Assembly (NCBI GenBank): GCA_010672825.2
Contig: JAAHFU020000007.1
Coordinates: 1 to 64,000 of the forward strand
Length of the DNA stretch: 64,000 bases
Source of the DNA: Leptolyngbya sp. SIO1E4
GTDB taxonomy: Bacteria > Cyanobacteriota > Cyanobacteriia > Phormidesmidales > Phormidesmidaceae
Direction of reading: 5' to 3'
A program made the translations under genes and the position numbers. Of the stretch, positions 18,169-27,679 are shown piece after piece. The notes beneath the pieces are model-generated. The model saw only the letters and a program-made list of their open reading frames with translations. It did no database searches and was not told where the DNA came from. Position 1 is the stretch's first letter; each line of letters begins with the position of its first letter.

Positions 18169-19338
18169 TTACAAGATCAACAGTTCGGGAGACAAGTGCA
18201 GGTTTGCGAGAGAAGCTCGAATCTCTTCTTGATAGAGAGGGTTCATAATCATGACGACATCCACCGGAACATCCTGAAGTTGATCGGGTGAAAGAATCTT
18301 TTGCCCTGTCCCAGCAACAAACTTGCCTTGTTTTTTGGGGTTCACATCAATGGCATACGCCACAGTCTGTTCCCCATCCAATAAGTTTAAGAAAGTTACG
18401 CCTTTAGAGCCAGTTCCCCAAATCGCAACCCGTTTGTCTGCCGCGTTTAATTCAGCTAACTGATGCTTGTGAAAGGCAATTTTCTGATCAAATTTATCCT
18501 TAAAGACTTCTAGCAAGGCAAAAAGCGCCTCTAACGACTCCTGATTTTGACAGGGTTCAGCAGTCGGCTTCTGGGAAGGCACTCCCTCGATCCCCAAAAA
18601 CTGACCACCAAACTCTTCAGTTAAGTCTTTGATTCTAAAGCCAGCTTTTCGCAAACCATACGCCAAGGAAATATCCGTAAAGTAGTTGCAGTGTTCATAG
18701 ATAATGTCCCAAATTGACAGCTTCTGAAAAATATAAGCTGAGTTAGGTACCTCAAAAAACAGCACCGCATCCGAGCGATCTCTAGCTAGTTTTTTAACCC
18801 TTTCCAAAAAGTCTAAGGGCTCTTGGAGATGTTCCAGAACTTGACGGCAACAAACAAAATCTCCGGTATGATCTGCATATTTTTCAGAATAAAAGTCCTG
18901 AATGAAGGTGATCTCTAAGTCGGCATGTCTATCGATAGGAACGTAGCTATTATCAAACCCTATTCCTGAATTATTGCCGATTCGACATAGGCTTTCTAAA
19001 AAATCACCCTTGCCACAGCCAATCTCGATAATCTTCTTGCCATAAAGCTGGTGGGTTTCAACCAGTCTATAGGCTAGATTGTCGGCATATTCTTGGAAAC
19101 GACCAGAGTAATGCAGAGAATTTTCATAGTCTTGGGAATAGGCGAGTAATTTGGGGTTAAAGCTGGCATTTAGAATAAATCCACACGCTAAACAGACTGC
19201 AAGATTGATATCATCTTTTGTACAGGCTTTGGCAGCAGCTTGCTCTGACCAAAGAAGATTGCAGTAAATAGGTAAGTTTCGCAGCGTCAAAAAGGAGTTT
19301 AGCTGATTAGACTGGCAGACTGGACAGTGGGAAATCAT
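18169..19338 (-). CDS. Zinc-binding class I SAM methyltransferase, C-methyltransferase type (paralogue 1)
   Basis: A 389-residue three-part protein. The N-terminus has a zinc site of two CxxC pairs (C5/C8 and C49/C52). The SAM domain has IIEIGCGKGDFLESL (about 103-117) and CCRQVLEHLQEP. The C-terminal third (RVAIWGTGSKGVTFLNLL, VAYAIDVNPKKQGKFVAGTGQ) is the Rossmann-like C-methyltransferase C-terminal domain. This is the architecture of NDP-sugar C-methyltransferases such as TylC3/NovU, though the exact substrate is unknown. It is the last gene of the sugar operon, 160 bp after its paralogue. Confidence 0.88.
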   Translation of the reverse strand: MISHCPVCQSNQLNSFLTLRNLPIYCNLLWSEQAAAKACTKDDINLAVCLACGFILNASFNPKLLAYSQDYENSLHYSGRFQEYADNLAYRLVETHQLYGKKIIEIGCGKGDFLESLCRIGNNSGIGFDNSYVPIDRHADLEITFIQDFYSEKYADHTGDFVCCRQVLEHLQEPLDFLERVKKLARDRSDAVLFFEVPNSAYIFQKLSIWDIIYEHCNYFTDISLAYGLRKAGFRIKDLTEEFGGQFLGIEGVPSQKPTAEPCQNQESLEALFALLEVFKDKFDQKIAFHKHQLAELNAADKRVAIWGTGSKGVTFLNLLDGEQTVAYAIDVNPKKQGKFVAGTGQKILSPDQLQDVPVDVVMIMNPLYQEEIRASLANLHLSPELLIL

Positions 19339-19498
19339 TGGTCATAGTCACTCTTATCAGTTCTTTAAAGGAAGTTACGATCTAAATTCATCTCAGCCAA
19401 TTCTTAGAGTCTCTGCAGTATTGACCTAATCGAGCACCGTTTCCAAGAAACGGTCTGACGACAGTATCCGGCAGGATACTGATAAAGTAGTTAAGAGA

Positions 19499-20695
19499 TT
19501 AGAGGCATCGCACTTCAGCTGTAACCCCCATATCATTGAGCATTGAGGAAATTTCCTCACGATAAATTTCGTTCATAACAATAATCTGATCGGGTTGATC
19601 GGTCTTCAAAAAGTCTGGCGGCATAATTTCTTTACCCACACCAGGAATAAACTTTCCGTGGCGATGGGGGTTGATATCCACAACATATTGGATCTTGTCG
19701 ATTGTCTCTAGGGTGGTTAAGAAAGCGACGCATTTAGAACCCGATCCCCAGACAACGATTTTCTGATTCGCTGCACATGCGTTTTCTAGATATACCTTCC
19801 AACCATTTAATTTCTCTTGAATCTTCTGGCTAAAATACTGCACCTGATGAATCGTCTGCTCAACGCTCTCTTCTAGAGGATGTCTGGCATCGGAGGGAAC
19901 CTCTGTTGGCTTAGCCTCAATCAGCAGATATTGGTCTCCATAGACTCTGTATAAATCAGTAATGTCAAATCCTGACTGTCTAAACAGTCGCGCAAAAGAT
20001 CCAGGCGTAAAATACGAGCAATGCTCATAATAAATATCTTCGAAAGCAACATCTTTGAGGACTCGAACAGTATCTGGAATTTCAAAGACAACGGAAACTT
20101 CTGTCCGATCGCCAATTGAACGACGAACTGTCTGCATGAAATCTGCAACGGGCTGAATATGTTCTAAGGTATGACGGCAGCAAATGAAATCTCCTACATA
20201 TTTTGCGTGCCGCTCAGCATAATAATCTTGGATAAACTGAACCCGCTCAGCCGCTTTGCTCTGAACCCGTCCAGGCAAAACAGACGGATCAATCCCCACC
20301 CCTCGGTTATTGCCCAATTCACAGAGGAGTAAAAGGAAGTCGCCTTTGCTACAGCCAATCTCAACAACTTTTTTGTTATATAAATCATATTTCTGAATTA
20401 GAGAACTCGCGAGTTCTCGTGCAAATCGATTAAAGGTTGGTGAAAAGCTTTGCTGATCTTCATAATTAGGTGCATAAGCTGACCATTTTGCATCAAATTT
20501 AAGGTTCGTAATAAAGCCGCAGCGATTACATACCGCTAATTGCAAATCACCACAGGGAAAATCTAATGCTGCCTGTTGAGTTGGCAGCATTAAACAGCTA
20601 TGAACTGGTATATTTTTTACTTCATAAAAAACTGACAGTTCAGTCTGTCTGCAGCTTGGGCAAGCATGATTGGGATTAGGTTGGGCAACAGTCAT
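19499..20695 (-). CDS. Zinc-binding class I SAM methyltransferase, C-methyltransferase type (paralogue 2)
   Basis: A 398-residue protein with the same architecture as its downstream neighbour: zinc pairs C12/C15 and C56/C59, SAM loop VVEIGCSKGDFLLLL, CCRHTLEHIQPVADF, and a C-terminal Rossmann-like part (IVVWGSGSKCVAFLTTL, YVVDINPHRHGKFIPGVG). The two are clearly homologous throughout (shared CCR-LEH, YYEHC-YF and D-NP---GKF landmarks) and probably arose by tandem duplication. It lies 38 bp after the unrecognised 370-residue gene. Likely C-methylation of an NDP-keto-sugar or related intermediate; inference from family. Confidence 0.88.
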   Translation of the reverse strand: MTVAQPNPNHACPSCRQTELSVFYEVKNIPVHSCLMLPTQQAALDFPCGDLQLAVCNRCGFITNLKFDAKWSAYAPNYEDQQSFSPTFNRFARELASSLIQKYDLYNKKVVEIGCSKGDFLLLLCELGNNRGVGIDPSVLPGRVQSKAAERVQFIQDYYAERHAKYVGDFICCRHTLEHIQPVADFMQTVRRSIGDRTEVSVVFEIPDTVRVLKDVAFEDIYYEHCSYFTPGSFARLFRQSGFDITDLYRVYGDQYLLIEAKPTEVPSDARHPLEESVEQTIHQVQYFSQKIQEKLNGWKVYLENACAANQKIVVWGSGSKCVAFLTTLETIDKIQYVVDINPHRHGKFIPGVGKEIMPPDFLKTDQPDQIIVMNEIYREEISSMLNDMGVTAEVRCL

Positions 20696-20733
20696 AGAGA
20701 ACTCAACACCAGGGATAAAACACAGATAAGGGA

Positions 20734-21846
20734 TTATGTATCAAGCACAAGTGGGGCAAGAGGACTAATTTTTACGGGGCCAAAATCTACCTGAGTCCGG
20801 TGAGTCAGTAACGACACGGCATATTCACCGTCAGGGAGTAAAGGACTCTCTGACCCCTCTAACCACTTTTCAGGTTCAGGTTCTGACGCCTCCCACCATT
20901 TGAGACGTTGTTGCCAATGGAGATGCTTACCGTCTTTGTTCACGACAGAAACAGCTTCTGCAACAACTGAATACCGCACCTTTTTTTTAGGTATTAAAGG
21001 GAAAAAATCAAAGCGAGCATTTGATTTTTGCTCCCCTATTTTTGAGCCAAATTCTAAAATCAGACCCGGACCGTGCTCTTGTCCTGGAGATCTTCTCGGA
21101 GCAAAAAACCATCCCAGGCCAAAAAGCCATCCCCGACGAGGACGCACAGTCGTATCTTCCAAATGCCCGCCCCACAGCGTGAGGACACCAAATCCATAGG
21201 CTCGCTTACCACGCCATCCTAACCAGCCGGTTTTGCGGAAGACTAAATCAGTTTCAACGCGTCGTCCCCCGGAGAATGCGCCTGTGACGTTAAGGATGCG
21301 ATCATACTCCTCAAAGCCAGGTTTTGGGCGAACTCGCCATTCTCCGTCTATCTCGAAGGTCTCCCAATATCCATCCTGGACATCTAGATTTTTATCGGTC
21401 AGCCAATCAACTTCCGTTGGCAATTGAACCAACGAAGAATCGTATTCAAAGTCAAGGGTGTTTCTTTCAAGTACATTATCACTTCCCAGCACCTCAATCG
21501 TTAGCTCATTACGGCCTTGCAGCAGCTTTTCTTTTGTAATCTCAATCGTAAACAGTGGGGAAGGCACTCTGGGTTCACCTTGAGGTAAATCAAGCCACTC
21601 ACCTGCATTAATCTGATAACGAGCTCGCCGAACCTGAGAAGATAAGCGACCACAAATATTAGCGGTTAGCTCTTGAGAGCGGTGCGAAAAATATTTCGGG
21701 GGATTAAAAATTTCAACCAGTACATCTTCGGTCATAAAACATCTGCGGATAATCGTACTTATCGCAGTCAAGCTGCCTAAATGCAGGTTTTCGGGCTGGG
21801 GTACTTGCCATTTTGATAGAATCTTTCCTGCAGATAAGCCTTTCAT
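20734..21846 (-). CDS. Uncharacterised protein, probable beta-sandwich, in sugar operon
   Basis: I do not recognise this 370-residue protein. It has no signal peptide or membrane segment. The sequence alternates short polar and hydrophobic strands (LTANICGRLSSQVRRARYQIN, LFTIEITKEKLLQGRNELTIEVLG), then a Trp/Gly-rich centre (GWLGWRGKRAYGFGVLTLWGGH and FGLGWFFAPRRSPGQEHGPG). This resembles a concanavalin-A-like or LamG-type beta-sandwich, perhaps binding carbohydrate. ATG 21735 (residue 38, MTEDVLVEIF) is a credible alternative start because the first 37 residues look unlike the rest. It lies between two methyltransferase genes on the same strand, so it probably acts on or recognises the operon's glycan product. 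Confidence 0.65.
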   Translation of the reverse strand: MKGLSAGKILSKWQVPQPENLHLGSLTAISTIIRRCFMTEDVLVEIFNPPKYFSHRSQELTANICGRLSSQVRRARYQINAGEWLDLPQGEPRVPSPLFTIEITKEKLLQGRNELTIEVLGSDNVLERNTLDFEYDSSLVQLPTEVDWLTDKNLDVQDGYWETFEIDGEWRVRPKPGFEEYDRILNVTGAFSGGRRVETDLVFRKTGWLGWRGKRAYGFGVLTLWGGHLEDTTVRPRRGWLFGLGWFFAPRRSPGQEHGPGLILEFGSKIGEQKSNARFDFFPLIPKKKVRYSVVAEAVSVVNKDGKHLHWQQRLKWWEASEPEPEKWLEGSESPLLPDGEYAVSLLTHRTQVDFGPVKISPLAPLVLDT

Positions 21847-21938
21847 TTTATGGTTAGAGTAAAGAACAAAACTTTATCGTTAATATTTTGATCAAGAGTT
21901 ATCGAAAAATCTCGTTTTCTATTTCACTTTTCAAAATA

Positions 21939-23168
21939 TCAAGCAATTGCTGGAGTAGGAATTGGAACAATAAAACGACCGCCTAAATTATAATATTCCG
22001 CTTGTTGATTCATGATTTCTTCTGCAAAATTCCAAGCCAAAATGAGGACATAATCTGGCTGATCTTCAAGTAGCTTTAAGGGTGGAAAGATAGGCAGTTG
22101 ATTGCCTCCCATATATCGTCCGTGCTTAACTGGATTTAAATCAACAACATAGTCAATGAGTTGTTGATCAATCCCCACATAAGCAAGCATCGTTGTGGCT
22201 TTAGCCGCCGCACCATAGGCTACAATTCTTTTTCCTTGAGACTTTAAATCTTTTAGAATATCTAAAAGCTCTGTTTTTATTAATTCAATTCTTTGGGCAA
22301 AATTAAGGTAGTAATTGATACTGTCAACCCCCTTGTCTTGCTCTTGCTTGAGCAGCTCTGATACTGATGGTTTGACGGCCTCATAAGCTTCCACAAACAG
22401 TCTTAGTGAGCCCCCATGGATTGAGACTCTCTTGACATCGTTTAAGAATAGATTGTGTCGTCTAAAAAGTGTATTCAGAGCCGTCACAGAAAAATAACAG
22501 AGGTGTTGGTGGTATATAGTATCGAACTCACAATGATCGACTAAATCCACCACATAAGGGACTTCAATCACAGCTATCCCTGTTTCTTTAAGTAGCTGTT
22601 TAATGCCAGCCACAAATCCATTTAAATCTGGAACATGGGCTAGTACATTATTGGCTAAGAAGACATCTGCCGAGGCCCCCTCATCCTTAAGTTGTTTTGC
22701 GAGATCCTCACTGAAGAACGTACATCGGGTCTGTATTCCAGCAGCCTGTGCGGCTTTGGCCGGACCCTCTGCTGGGTCAATACCTAAGACTGACAGGCCC
22801 CTCTCCGCAAAATTTTTGAGCATATAGCCGTCATTACTCGCCGCTTCGACCACCAGACTGTCTTGATCAAGGCGTTGAGTTTCGATAATTAACTCAGCAC
22901 TCTCTCGGAAATGCTTTAACAAGCTAGGCGAGACTGAGGAAAAGTAGGGATAGTTTCGACAGAAGAGGATTTCAGGTGGCACGCTGACTGTGATCTGTAC
23001 TAGGCCACAATCCTGACAGAAGACTAAATCTAGCGGTGCTGTGTACTCAGGTTGATTTAACTGGTCGCGGGTTAGTAAGGCATCAGCCAAGGTTGTTTCC
23101 CCAAAGGAAATAATTGGCTGGAGTTGATCACTGCGACAAGAGCGGCAGGTCATCGTTTCAATGATCAT
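21939..23168 (-). CDS. NDP-sugar C-3 methyltransferase-like protein (TylC3/NovU type)
   Basis: A 409-residue protein with the classical sugar C-methyltransferase layout. Zinc site: C8/C11 and C51/C54 ([15 protein letters not shown]). SAM region: [16 protein letters not shown], then [12 protein letters not shown]. Catalytic region: [14 protein letters not shown]-terminal domain: [33 protein letters not shown]. It is more typical of true NDP-4-keto-sugar C-3 methyltransferases than the two paralogues downstream, which differ at the SAM loop. It starts 14 bp after the SDR gene. With RfbF upstream, a CDP-activated 3-C-methyl branched sugar is the probable product. Confidence 0.9.
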   Translation of the reverse strand: MIIETMTCRSCRSDQLQPIISFGETTLADALLTRDQLNQPEYTAPLDLVFCQDCGLVQITVSVPPEILFCRNYPYFSSVSPSLLKHFRESAELIIETQRLDQDSLVVEAASNDGYMLKNFAERGLSVLGIDPAEGPAKAAQAAGIQTRCTFFSEDLAKQLKDEGASADVFLANNVLAHVPDLNGFVAGIKQLLKETGIAVIEVPYVVDLVDHCEFDTIYHQHLCYFSVTALNTLFRRHNLFLNDVKRVSIHGGSLRLFVEAYEAVKPSVSELLKQEQDKGVDSINYYLNFAQRIELIKTELLDILKDLKSQGKRIVAYGAAAKATTMLAYVGIDQQLIDYVVDLNPVKHGRYMGGNQLPIFPPLKLLEDQPDYVLILAWNFAEEIMNQQAEYYNLGGRFIVPIPTPAIA

Positions 23169-23182
23169 CGCTGGTTCCTCAA

Positions 23183-24226
23183 TTAGATTGCCGATGTGGT
23201 TGACTTAGCCCAGCGTAAATCTTCGGTCAGCTTACCTGTTTTCAACAGTTCTTTGATGTGAGCAATGCGCTGGTATCGACCACCTTCAAATTCTTCTAAC
23301 GTTAGGCCAACAGACTGATAGGCACTGTAGAGTTCTTGAACTCCTCTGCGGGCATTCCACTGGGGTTTAAACTCGGGCAGAATTCTAGCTATCTTGCGGC
23401 AGTCAACCCGATAGCAACGAGTATCAGGCCCTGCATCTTTGGCATATTCGATATGACAGTTGGGCACAATCTCTTGAACGATATTGGCAATGTCTCGGAT
23501 CTGGTAGTTATCTTCATTGCGGCCGACATTAAACGCTTGGTTATGAATGGCCTCTCTAGGCGCATTTAAAACCGCTAGGAAGGCACGAGAAATGTCTTCA
23601 ATATGAACAATAGGTCGCCAAGGGGTGCCATCACTCTTGATGTAGACTTGGCCTGTGGTAAACGCCCAGGCGGTCAAATTGTTGAGGACTAGGTCAAACC
23701 TTAAGCGGGGCGATACGCCAAACGCGGTGGCATTGCGCAGATATGTCGGACTGAACTGATCGTCGGCAAGCGTCATCACATCTTGTTCAGTCCGAACTTT
23801 AGAAATTCCGTAAGGTGTGACGGGATTAAAGGCAGACTCCTCGGTGAGCCAGTCTTGCCCACCAGCGCCGTAGTTACTGCAAGATGAGGAAAAAATATAG
23901 CGACTGACCCCTGCTTGCTTTGAAAATTTGGCTAACTTAACTGAAGATACGTGGTTGATCTCAAAGGTTAAGTGAGGATTGAGATTACCCAGCGGGTCAT
24001 TTGATAACCCAGCAAGATGAATAACCGCTTCAAAGCCCTCTAAATCTCTTAACTCTACATCTCGAATATCTTTTTTGATATCAGGAATAGTCTGCAAATG
24101 AGCACCAAAGGTGCTTTTTTCATAAAAATCAGTGTCCATGCCGACCACTTCATGGCCTGCGGCTAAAAGCATCGGGATCAAGACGGTTCCGATATACCCT
24201 TTGTGGCCTGTCACCAAAACTCGCAT
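23183..24226 (-). CDS. NAD-dependent epimerase/dehydratase (extended SDR), nucleotide-sugar acting
   Basis: A 347-residue extended short-chain dehydrogenase. The NAD-binding loop is VTGHKGYIG (residues 5-13), the serine site SSSCSNYG (113-120), and the catalytic pair Y139-x3-K143 in TPYGISK. The C-terminal half ([20 protein letters not shown]) is typical of nucleotide-sugar enzymes. It begins 1 bp after the rfbF stop, so it very likely acts on the CDP-sugar that RfbF starts, as 4-ketoreductase, epimerase or dehydratase; sequence alone does not decide. No separate CDP-glucose 4,6-dehydratase is present, so this gene could supply that step, though it is not a typical RfbG. Confidence 0.88.
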   Translation of the reverse strand: MRVLVTGHKGYIGTVLIPMLLAAGHEVVGMDTDFYEKSTFGAHLQTIPDIKKDIRDVELRDLEGFEAVIHLAGLSNDPLGNLNPHLTFEINHVSSVKLAKFSKQAGVSRYIFSSSCSNYGAGGQDWLTEESAFNPVTPYGISKVRTEQDVMTLADDQFSPTYLRNATAFGVSPRLRFDLVLNNLTAWAFTTGQVYIKSDGTPWRPIVHIEDISRAFLAVLNAPREAIHNQAFNVGRNEDNYQIRDIANIVQEIVPNCHIEYAKDAGPDTRCYRVDCRKIARILPEFKPQWNARRGVQELYSAYQSVGLTLEEFEGGRYQRIAHIKELLKTGKLTEDLRWAKSTTSAI

Positions 24227-24227
24227 G

Positions 24228-25001
24228 TTAATTCTCCCAAGTTTTCCAGGGAGCTTTCCCTGTTGAATAAATACTTTCTAATCGCCGCTTGTCTCGTAGC
24301 GTATCCATGCATTGCCAAAAGCCGATGTATTTGTAGGCCATTAACTGGCCGTCAGCAGCAAGTCTCTCTAAGGGTTCTTTTTCCCATTGGGTGTCGTCTC
24401 CTGTTATGTAGTCAAATATGCCGGGTTCAAGCACAAAAAATGCACCATTAATCCACCCCTCTCGGGTTTGGGGCTTTTCTGAAAATTCGACAATTTGATC
24501 GCCCTCTAGCTCTAAATGGCCAAAACGGGCGGGCGGATGAACCGCTGTCAATGTAGCCAACTTGCCGTGGGAATGATGAAACGCTAATAACTCTTTGAGA
24601 TTAATATCAGAGACGCCATCTCCCCAAGTCAACATAAAGGTTTCATTACCTAGGTAAGGCATCAAGTGCTTGATGCGCCCTCCAGTATTGGTATAAAGCC
24701 CCGTGTCAATAAGGTCTACAGTCCAGTCAGGACTGTAGTTGGCATGCCTTTTGACTGAACCATTCTGCAAATTAACCGTAAGATTACTGTTAAAAGAACA
24801 GTAGTCAACCATGTATTTTTTAATGATCTCACCCTTATAGCCTAAGGCGATCGCAAAATCTTTAAATCCATGATGAGCATAGTGCATCATGATATGCCAG
24901 AGGATCGGACGTCCACCGATTTCAACCATCGGTTTAGGTTTTTCCGTTGTTTCCTCAGCCAATCGAGTCCCTAAGCCACCGGCTAAAATTCCAACCTTCA
25001 T
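24228..25001 (-). CDS. rfbF: Glucose-1-phosphate cytidylyltransferase
   Basis: A 257-residue nucleotidyltransferase that makes CDP-glucose from CTP and glucose-1-phosphate, the entry to CDP-deoxy and branched sugars. The N-terminus [28 protein letters not shown] is diagnostic for RfbF, with the [22 protein letters not shown] stretch and [11 protein letters not shown] nucleotide-sugar site. [19 protein letters not shown] and [12 protein letters not shown] are also family hallmarks. Length is standard. It contains the only HIP1 octamer I noticed across the sugar operon (24847-24854). It lies 49 bp after the GT2 gene and 1 bp before the SDR gene. Confidence 0.95.
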   Translation of the reverse strand: MKVGILAGGLGTRLAEETTEKPKPMVEIGGRPILWHIMMHYAHHGFKDFAIALGYKGEIIKKYMVDYCSFNSNLTVNLQNGSVKRHANYSPDWTVDLIDTGLYTNTGGRIKHLMPYLGNETFMLTWGDGVSDINLKELLAFHHSHGKLATLTAVHPPARFGHLELEGDQIVEFSEKPQTREGWINGAFFVLEPGIFDYITGDDTQWEKEPLERLAADGQLMAYKYIGFWQCMDTLRDKRRLESIYSTGKAPWKTWEN

Positions 25002-25050
25002 TTCTTATGTTCCTTTGATTCCAAAATTTCCAAAGACATAGCATACCTAA

Positions 25051-25968
25051 CTAAGAAGGAAAAGGAAAATTTAGCTTTGAGAAAGTGCCTGAGTAAAGAT
25101 CTTGAAGTAATCCCTGCATTCTCCTCAAAAACCCTTTTGATATGAAGAGACGCCTTAGGAGTTGCAGATAGCACTGAAACTGCTCAAAGAATGATAGCGG
25201 ACAGCTAGATATTATTCGAACATAATCTAAATATCTTTGCAGTTTTGGGATGCTAGCTCTCTTTCTATTTTTGGGATCAAACCAAATCGAAAACTGGCGA
25301 TCAGAGGGGTTGGCTAGCTGAGAAACTTGAGGATGAATTCGTCTCATGAATAGGAATTCAGGTACCTCTTTAAATTTTCCATGGAGGGTCAACTCAGCCA
25401 GAAGAACCCTGTCAGAGTGCGCATAGGGCCTAATCAGCTTGGTTTTCTTAAGTGCGCTAGCCCTGATAAGACCAAAGATTTGGGTGCCGTGATAATAGCC
25501 GAACGTCTCCAGCAATTGGAAAAATCTCTGATGGGCAGAGGGCATTTCAATCCCAATGTTTTCTGTGTAAATCGACTGGACATGACCTTCGCAGTCAATA
25601 ATGTGAGCTTTGGGATGACAAAGGACTAAATCTGGATCCTTCTCAAGTTCTGCAAGACAACATTGAAGAAATTGAGGGGCGCATAAATCATCATGAGAAG
25701 CCCACTTAAAAAATGGTGCACGAGATAGCTCAAAGACTCGATTATAGTTCCAGGCTGCCCCTAGATTCTCTTTGTTTCTGTAATATCGAATCCGGGAATC
25801 ACGGGCACCATATTGTTGGCAGATCTCTTTCGTTCGATCTGTTGAGGCATTGTCAGAAATAATGATTTCAAAATTGTCAAGTGTCTGATTCAATATTGAA
25901 TTAATAGCCTCCTCCAAAAAGTTTTCACCATTATAAACAGGCAAGCCAATGCTAATCTTGGGATTCAT
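25051..25968 (-). CDS. Family 2 glycosyltransferase
   Basis: A 305-residue GT-A glycosyltransferase. It starts KISIGLPVYNGENFLEEAINSILNQT, with EIIISDNASTDRT and an acidic SHDDLCAP (DxD-like) metal/nucleotide site. No membrane helix is evident, so it works at the cytoplasmic membrane surface. ATG 25968 matches the family; a TTG at 26079 would add 37 unrelated residues. It is the first gene of the minus-strand sugar operon, and likely adds a residue during assembly of an envelope polysaccharide or glycolipid. Donor unknown. Confidence 0.88.
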   Translation of the reverse strand: MNPKISIGLPVYNGENFLEEAINSILNQTLDNFEIIISDNASTDRTKEICQQYGARDSRIRYYRNKENLGAAWNYNRVFELSRAPFFKWASHDDLCAPQFLQCCLAELEKDPDLVLCHPKAHIIDCEGHVQSIYTENIGIEMPSAHQRFFQLLETFGYYHGTQIFGLIRASALKKTKLIRPYAHSDRVLLAELTLHGKFKEVPEFLFMRRIHPQVSQLANPSDRQFSIWFDPKNRKRASIPKLQRYLDYVRIISSCPLSFFEQFQCYLQLLRRLFISKGFLRRMQGLLQDLYSGTFSKLNFPFPS

Positions 25969-26956
25969 TTTCTTGTGTGGAGATGGTGTGAAAATACAAG
26001 ATAGAAGTTGAAGCTCAGCTTTCTTTTGACTCTGCCTAGAGCGGTTGTCAACATCAAAATTCTGAGCCTCGGTAGGCAACCCTTCTCTTGTGGGAACCGT
26101 ACATCCTCACAATGACTAAAAAGTCAGACGCAATTACCAGAAATCAGACACTTAAGAGATCCAAAAATGAAACGGTTGTCGTCTCAAGTGGAGGGGGACT
26201 AGTGTCACCGGAAATTTCTGGCCCTGACGAACATAGAGCGCTCAAGCAGGGGGCGATTTTCAAATTTTGTCCCGATTCACGATGGCAGCAGTCGGCTTCA
26301 GCACTTTTACCACTCGCTGCCCCTTCTAAGTTGAGTCTTTACAGGCCTTAAATCCAGGCGTTGAGACGTTGAAAGCGTAATCTCACCTCTTATGCATTGT
26401 AAACTTCGTACCTGATATATTGATAACCGCTATGGAACCTCTTGCCTTTGGAAGTTTCTGAGAATTCACATAGAATTTATTAAACTCCTCGTTTTTTAGA
26501 GGATGCGCGAAGGCAGATTTACAGAATATTTTTAACTAAATAACATTTTTTGATAAAATAATTAAAGATGTTGATTGTTGAGAAATAATGCTATACGGGT
26601 TGCAACGTAGATTGTGACGTGATCGCAACACTAAGAGGCACTCCTGGTCCTTTTCAGAAGCACTTTAGCGTGACTGTAAAACTCAGATTCTCTCCTTAAA
26701 AAGCTCGTTGGGATCCACTCAGCCCTTTAAACAACGCGCCTCCCTGCCCTCCAAATGTACGACTCAGGGTGATTGGCGATTTTATAGCTGAAAACGAAAG
26801 TTCTCTAGGGTTGGGCTGAGGTAATGATTCAGACATCGTAAGGCTATTTTCTCGATCAAGGTTAATCTGCATCGAATTTTCTCTGGATCTATAAAATCGC
26901 CCGACAGTCCGCAGGGGAGGCAGAAAAACGAGCCCCTCCCCTTGGCTTTGGTGGCC
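25969..26956. other. A/T-rich intergenic region upstream of sugar operon
   Basis: Nearly 1 kb without a convincing gene. It is A/T-rich in the middle (26500-26600) and should carry the promoter of the GT2-rfbF operon. A hairpin near its right end (AGGGGAGG 26913-26920 with CCTCCCCT 26935-26942) follows the DM13 gene on the minus strand and may help end its transcript, although no T-tract follows. An 87-codon frame at 26088-26351 has no recognisable features. Confidence 0.5.
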
Positions 26957-27505
26957 CTAATTCAATGCCGCCGCGCCAAATGTGGCGTTAAATTCCTGGC
27001 ACCAGATGGCAACCGATTGATACTCCTCAGCATTGACATCTGCAGGAATGACATATTCCTGGGATCCGGTCGTTGCGGTCAGCGGAGCCAGCACTACGTA
27101 ATCGCCTTCGGTAAGAGGATAGGCCGGTGGCGGGGTCTCGTCTAAGACAGTGGCAGACCGATGTAGTACAACCACTAGGTCAGGACCATCAGATGTGGCA
27201 AAGGGTTCATCGAAAACGAGGGTTTGTACCCCATCTTGGGTCGTCAGGGTAGCGCTGCCTTGGGTCTCATGTTCAGCAGAAACAAATGTGCCAGTTCTAG
27301 AAGTGGTTGGTGCTGCTGGTGCCTCAGGTGGCGGGGGCGTGGCGGGGGTATCAGATGCTGTGTTGTCTTCAGAGTCAGGTGCTTGAGCTTCCTCAGGGGC
27401 GGCGGGAGGAGGCTCTACAGCCGTGTCTGATTGGGATGGGGTGCAGGCTGCCAATAAGGTAACGGTCAGAGCCAGTAACCCAGCGGTAACATGAAATCTC
27501 AGCAT
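26957..27505 (-). CDS. DM13 domain lipoprotein
   Basis: A 182-residue exported protein. A signal peptide ends in lipobox LLAAC (Cys21), so it is a lipoprotein. Residues 22-68 are a Pro/Ala/Glu-rich linker. Residues about 70-178 form a DM13 domain: GTFVSAEHETQGSATL, DGPDLVVVLHRS, EGDYVVLAPLTATTGSQEYVIP and YQSVAIWCQEFNATFGAA, with the conserved cysteine in the WCQEF motif. DM13 is proposed to have a redox role in other systems; function here is unproven. The gene stands alone with spacers on both sides. Confidence 0.87.
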   Translation of the reverse strand: MLRFHVTAGLLALTVTLLAACTPSQSDTAVEPPPAAPEEAQAPDSEDNTASDTPATPPPPEAPAAPTTSRTGTFVSAEHETQGSATLTTQDGVQTLVFDEPFATSDGPDLVVVLHRSATVLDETPPPAYPLTEGDYVVLAPLTATTGSQEYVIPADVNAEEYQSVAIWCQEFNATFGAAALN

Positions 27506-27679
27506 GGGGTAATTGTCCTAATAGCTGTGACATAATCGCTAAGTCTAGGCAGTTATCCTGAGTTGCAGACAGAAAATTCCTGAGAGGATCTGGAGAAACC
27601 AGGAAGAAGCTTTTTAGAGTTTGGCAGTGCAGATTGTTGGTGTGTAAATTCCCCTCCCGTGAGCACCTTGAACGCTCTG

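Noticed and set aside
26088-26351. 87-codon plus-strand frame upstream of the sugar operon
   Set aside because: No recognisable domain, and it runs through probable promoter sequence of the opposite-strand operon.
26913-26942. Hairpin after the DM13 gene as an intrinsic terminator
   Set aside because: The 8-bp stem is clear but no T-tract follows on the gene's strand, so it is mentioned only in the spacer description.
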